64,000 bases of DNA from Paenibacillus andongensis (lineage in GTDB: Bacteria > Bacillota > Bacilli > Paenibacillales > NBRC-103111): assembly GCF_025369935.1 (NCBI RefSeq), contig NZ_CP104467.1:507501-571500 (forward strand), given 5' to 3'. The notes beneath the pieces were generated by a model. The model searched no databases. It saw nothing but the letters and a program-made list of their open reading frames with translations, and was not told where the DNA came from. Positions 61,692-64,000 of the stretch are shown in pieces; position 1 is the stretch's first letter; every line of letters starts with the position of its first letter. Made by a program: the position numbers and the translations under genes.

Positions 61692-63332
61692 ATGAATAGA
61701 TCCAAAAAACGATGGAGCAAATTCGTGATTTTACTAGCCGCGGCGGGGCTTTTGACAATAGCAACAAGCTCAGAACCTACTGTTAAGGCTGAAGCTAGCT
61801 CGACTCAAGGGAAATTTACGATGTCCTATCTCTTCTTTGGGAGCCCAAATTCCTATACCTCGCAAGTAGATAAAAGCGGTCAGACCCTCGATGTTGTCTC
61901 GCCTAGTTATTTTAATATCCAGGCAGATGGTAGTTTGCAACTCTCCGATTCTCTTCAGCCTTCGTTCATTACCGACATGCATAATCGAGGGAAGAGGGTT
62001 GTCCCTTTTCTTAGTAACGATTTCGATAGAATGCTAGGTGAGAAAGCCATTGATAATCGTGAAGCGCTTGTGAATCAAATTGTAAAGGCTATCGAGGATA
62101 ATAAGTTGGATGGTATTAACATGGATATTGAGAATGTAGATGCAGCTTATCGGGATAAATATACGGATATGGTCAAAATGCTGCGCGATAAACTCCCGAG
62201 CCGGATGGAAGTATCAGTCGCTGTAGCAGCGAATCCTACAGGGACGACGAAGAGCTGGATTGCATTGTATGATTACAAGGCATTAGCCGCGGTGAGTGAT
62301 TACTTAATGGTCATGGCTTATGATGAAAGCTACCCTGGAGATCCGACCCCGGGACCTGTGGCAAGTTTACCCTTTGTCGAGAAATCGATTCAATACGCAG
62401 TAGCGCAGGCACCAGCTGATAAAATCGTTCTTGGTGTTCCGTTCTACGGGCGGTACTGGAATCAAGATGCTGCTGCAAATGGTTCTGGTGTATCCGATCA
62501 GGCATTAATGAACCTGATTGACATGTATAAGGGAACTGTGCGATATGATGCAGCTAGCCAATCACCGGTTGCAACTTTCACGATAAGTCCGACTGATGCA
62601 GCATCTAGCGTATATGGCAATAAGCTCGGCCCCGGAGACTACACCGTGTGGTTCGAGAACGAACAGTCGCTCAAAGAAAAGCTGAAATTGGTAAGCAAGT
62701 ATAACTTGAAGGGGACTGGAAGCTGGAGCTTGAATCAGGAAGCGTCTGATACCTGGGAGTATTACAGCTTATGGTCGGATGGGTTTTACTTCGCCGACAT
62801 GCAGAAGCATTGGGCGCAAGCTAACGTGATAGCCGCGGCGAACCGCGGATGGATGCTCGGCATAGCCTCCGACCGGTTCGCGCCGGACGCGGCGCTCACA
62901 CGAGCAGAAGCCGCGACGATTATCGTGCGCGTGCTGGGCTTGAAGGGCGAGGCGGCTGCAATCGACGCCTCGTTCAGTGATGTCCCTGCCACCCATTGGG
63001 CGTGGCAGGATATCCGGCTCGCGAAGATGAGCGGGCTGATCCAAGGGATCAGCAGCGAACGCTTCGCGCCGGATCAGATCATGACGCGGGAGCAGATGAG
63101 TGTGCTGCTCTCCCGCGCTTTGAAGTTGACTTCGCAGGCTGGCGGCGGAGCCGCTGCGAAGGGCTTCACCGACGTGCCGGCAGGCAGCTGGTCGGCGGAG
63201 GCCATCGCTGCGATGAGCAGCAATGGCCTTGTCGACGGCTACGCGGACGGCACGTTCCGCCCGAGCGCGTCCTTGACGCGCGGGGAGATGGCGGCGCTGC
63301 TCAGCCGCGCCCAGCCGCTGCTCACGAAGTGA
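61692..63332 (+). CDS. GH18 glycosidase with three SLH repeats
   Basis: 546 residues: a signal peptide (about 1-34), a GH18 barrel (about 42-355) with the catalytic DGINMDIENVD box (Glu147 as acid), the MVMAYDES motif and the late GTGSWSLNQE tryptophan, then three SLH repeats (about 360-545). The barrel resembles spore-peptidoglycan or chitin hydrolases of the YaaH/YdhD kind but lacks LysM; SLH anchors it to the wall. GGGAG precedes the ATG. From about 62790 the third codon position becomes strongly GC-rich (SLH part), unlike the rest of the gene. Confidence 0.92.
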   Translation: MNRSKKRWSKFVILLAAAGLLTIATSSEPTVKAEASSTQGKFTMSYLFFGSPNSYTSQVDKSGQTLDVVSPSYFNIQADGSLQLSDSLQPSFITDMHNRGKRVVPFLSNDFDRMLGEKAIDNREALVNQIVKAIEDNKLDGINMDIENVDAAYRDKYTDMVKMLRDKLPSRMEVSVAVAANPTGTTKSWIALYDYKALAAVSDYLMVMAYDESYPGDPTPGPVASLPFVEKSIQYAVAQAPADKIVLGVPFYGRYWNQDAAANGSGVSDQALMNLIDMYKGTVRYDAASQSPVATFTISPTDAASSVYGNKLGPGDYTVWFENEQSLKEKLKLVSKYNLKGTGSWSLNQEASDTWEYYSLWSDGFYFADMQKHWAQANVIAAANRGWMLGIASDRFAPDAALTRAEAATIIVRVLGLKGEAAAIDASFSDVPATHWAWQDIRLAKMSGLIQGISSERFAPDQIMTREQMSVLLSRALKLTSQAGGGAAAKGFTDVPAGSWSAEAIAAMSSNGLVDGYADGTFRPSASLTRGEMAALLSRAQPLLTK

Positions 63333-63346
63333 GCCGGCTTTAGCAG

Positions 63347-63393
63347 AGAACCGCACCCTACTCCGGCTTGCCGAGTGGGGTGCGGTTCTTTGT
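63347..63393 (+). terminator. Terminator after the GH18-SLH gene
   Basis: GAACCGCACCC pairs with GGGTGCGGTTC around an ACTC/GAGT sub-stem, then TTTGTT. Confidence 0.9.
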
Positions 63394-63441
63394 TCATTAG
63401 ATTGTGAGGCTGCGAGGGATATGGTTAATGGTGGTTACCAA

Positions 63442-63626
63442 TGTTGTAATTCCTACAACAATTCGCAGGCCAAAAGGTTGTTTTTCAGCTTGAAGTTGCA
63501 TCTCATACAACATTTTGAGCCCATTTGTTGCAAAATCGCCTGAATGGGGTTCAATTGTTGTACTTTATGCAACAATGAAGAAAGAGAAGTGCGATCTAGA
63601 CCGCAATTGTTGCACTTACTACAACA
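63442..63626. repeat. Intergenic hairpin array D (GTTGnA/TnCAAC family)
   Basis: Four units: GTTGTAATTCCTACAAC (63443), GTTGCATCTCATACAAC (63495), GTTGTACTTTATGCAAC (63557), GTTGCACTTACTACAAC (63609). Starts are 52, 62 and 52 bases apart. Each is a six-base arm, five-base loop hairpin; the fifth arm position covaries or wobbles (A/T to C/A). The array fills the gap between GH18-SLH and gerPE and ends six bases from the gerPE stop. Confidence 0.85.
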
Positions 63627-63632
63627 TCACAC

Positions 63633-64000
63633 CTAAGTCTGCTGGGGAGCTCCTTCAAAAAAACCGACGCCTTCTTCTTTGCCAAGTTGGACAAAGGTTG
63701 TCTTTTCTTTGGGGCCGGGCTTATCTGTGACGAATTGACGGGTATTTTTAACATGGGTTTCGGCACTGGTGATCCGGTTGGAGCCAATGTGCAGCAGAGC
63801 GGAAGAAGAAACGCCTATAATTCGGATGTTCTGTACACAAATAAATGAACCTAAGTTATCCACACACATTGTGAAGGGTTCCGGAGGCTGGGGGATGGGA
63901 AAGGCTCTTCGAAAAAAGGGATAAGCCTGGAAGCTCCCCTCATTCCCATAATAGAAGGGGACTTCGCGCTGGACAGCGAAGACTCTTGTTTTTAGAGCTG
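63633..64000 (-). CDS. gerPE: GerPE-like spore germination protein, partial (5' end beyond window)
   Basis: The frame is open from the right edge to the TAG at 63635-63633, giving 122 residues of the C-terminal part. The reading begins ALKTRVFAVQREVPFYYGNE and continues GSFQAYPFFRRAFPIPQPPE, then VQNIRIIGVSSSALLHIGSN and AETHVKNTRQF. These are the features of GerPE, one of the GerPA-GerPF proteins that make the Bacillus spore coat permeable to germinants. An internal ATG at 63869 would cut the domain and is not the start. The tail after NTRQF (Lys/Pro/Gly-rich) is longer than usual. The rest of the gerP operon should lie to the right. Confidence 0.85.
   Translation of the reverse strand, partial: ALKTRVFAVQREVPFYYGNEGSFQAYPFFRRAFPIPQPPEPFTMCVDNLGSFICVQNIRIIGVSSSALLHIGSNRITSAETHVKNTRQFVTDKPGPKEKTTFVQLGKEEGVGFFEGAPQQT

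Noticed and set aside
1..64000. tRNA, rRNA, tmRNA or intact transposase genes
   Set aside because: No cloverleaf, ribosomal motif or DDE-type transposase reading was found on either strand.

Overview
The window reads as a chromosome segment of a spore-forming, Gram-positive bacterium of the Paenibacillus type. Pointers are S-layer-homology (SLH) proteins, YesM/YesN two-component pairs, copper-amine-oxidase-like stalk lipoproteins, a sigma-B general stress system, a bacillithiol-type YfiT protein, strong GGAGG ribosome sites, frequent TTG/GTG starts, and a gerPE spore-germination gene running off the right edge. No rRNA, tRNA, CRISPR array, phage or intact insertion sequence was seen.

Layout. 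0.1-4.8 kb: yesM-yesN-like sensor/regulator pair followed by dgoD (galactonate dehydratase). 5.0-7.7 kb: a secreted coiled-coil protein and an unusual cyclic-nucleotide-binding/PrsW protease fusion. 7.8-25.4 kb: a general-stress island. It holds ytxH, rsbY (receiver + PP2C phosphatase), the glycogen genes glgBCD, two rsbV-rsbW pairs, dps, sigB, ppk2, rsbK (CHASE3-GAF hybrid kinase), rsbM (CheR-type methyltransferase), and DUF1003, DUF1328 and YflT genes. This is the Bacillus cereus-type RsbKMY route to sigma-B. Promoter-like GTTTCA-N14-GGGTA sites recur in front of ytxH, dps, the second rsbVW-sigB operon, glgB and the DUF1328 gene, so this sigma-B probably controls itself and these neighbours.

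25.5-32.5 kb: a GntR/FCD regulator and a hexuronate-type catabolic operon (TRAP transporter, Zn-alcohol dehydrogenase, uxuA, SDR mannonate oxidoreductase). The promoters of both the regulator and the operon carry the same ACTAGTATAC operator. 32.5-34.8 kb: a cold-shock pair (csp, ydjO-like), and an 8-oxoguanine-deaminase-type gene behind a variant purine riboswitch with a transcription terminator wired as an ON switch. 34.8-43.9 kb: two paralogous lipoproteins flanking a His-Pro-Val repeat protein, then an O-antigen-ligase-like membrane protein and a large SLH protein.

43.9-50.5 kb: nfeD-floT (flotillin) behind an ECF/SigW-type promoter, an HD-GYP phosphodiesterase, yfiT, and an ECF sigma factor with a likely anti-sigma factor and its own ECF-type promoter. 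50.6-64 kb: chemoreceptor, SLH protein, an araD remnant, free-methionine-sulfoxide reductase, PilZ protein, polysaccharide deacetylase, orphan LuxR-type HTH, thiN, DUF554 protein, an OmpR-type regulator, a PAS-GGDEF cyclase, a GH18-SLH protein and partial gerPE.

Four intergenic regions (23.5, 47.8, 54.8 and 63.4 kb) carry arrays of short hairpins. Their arm sequences differ from array to array, yet unit starts are spaced about 50 and 61 bases in each. Together with the riboswitch and the stress island, they are the most interesting signals here.
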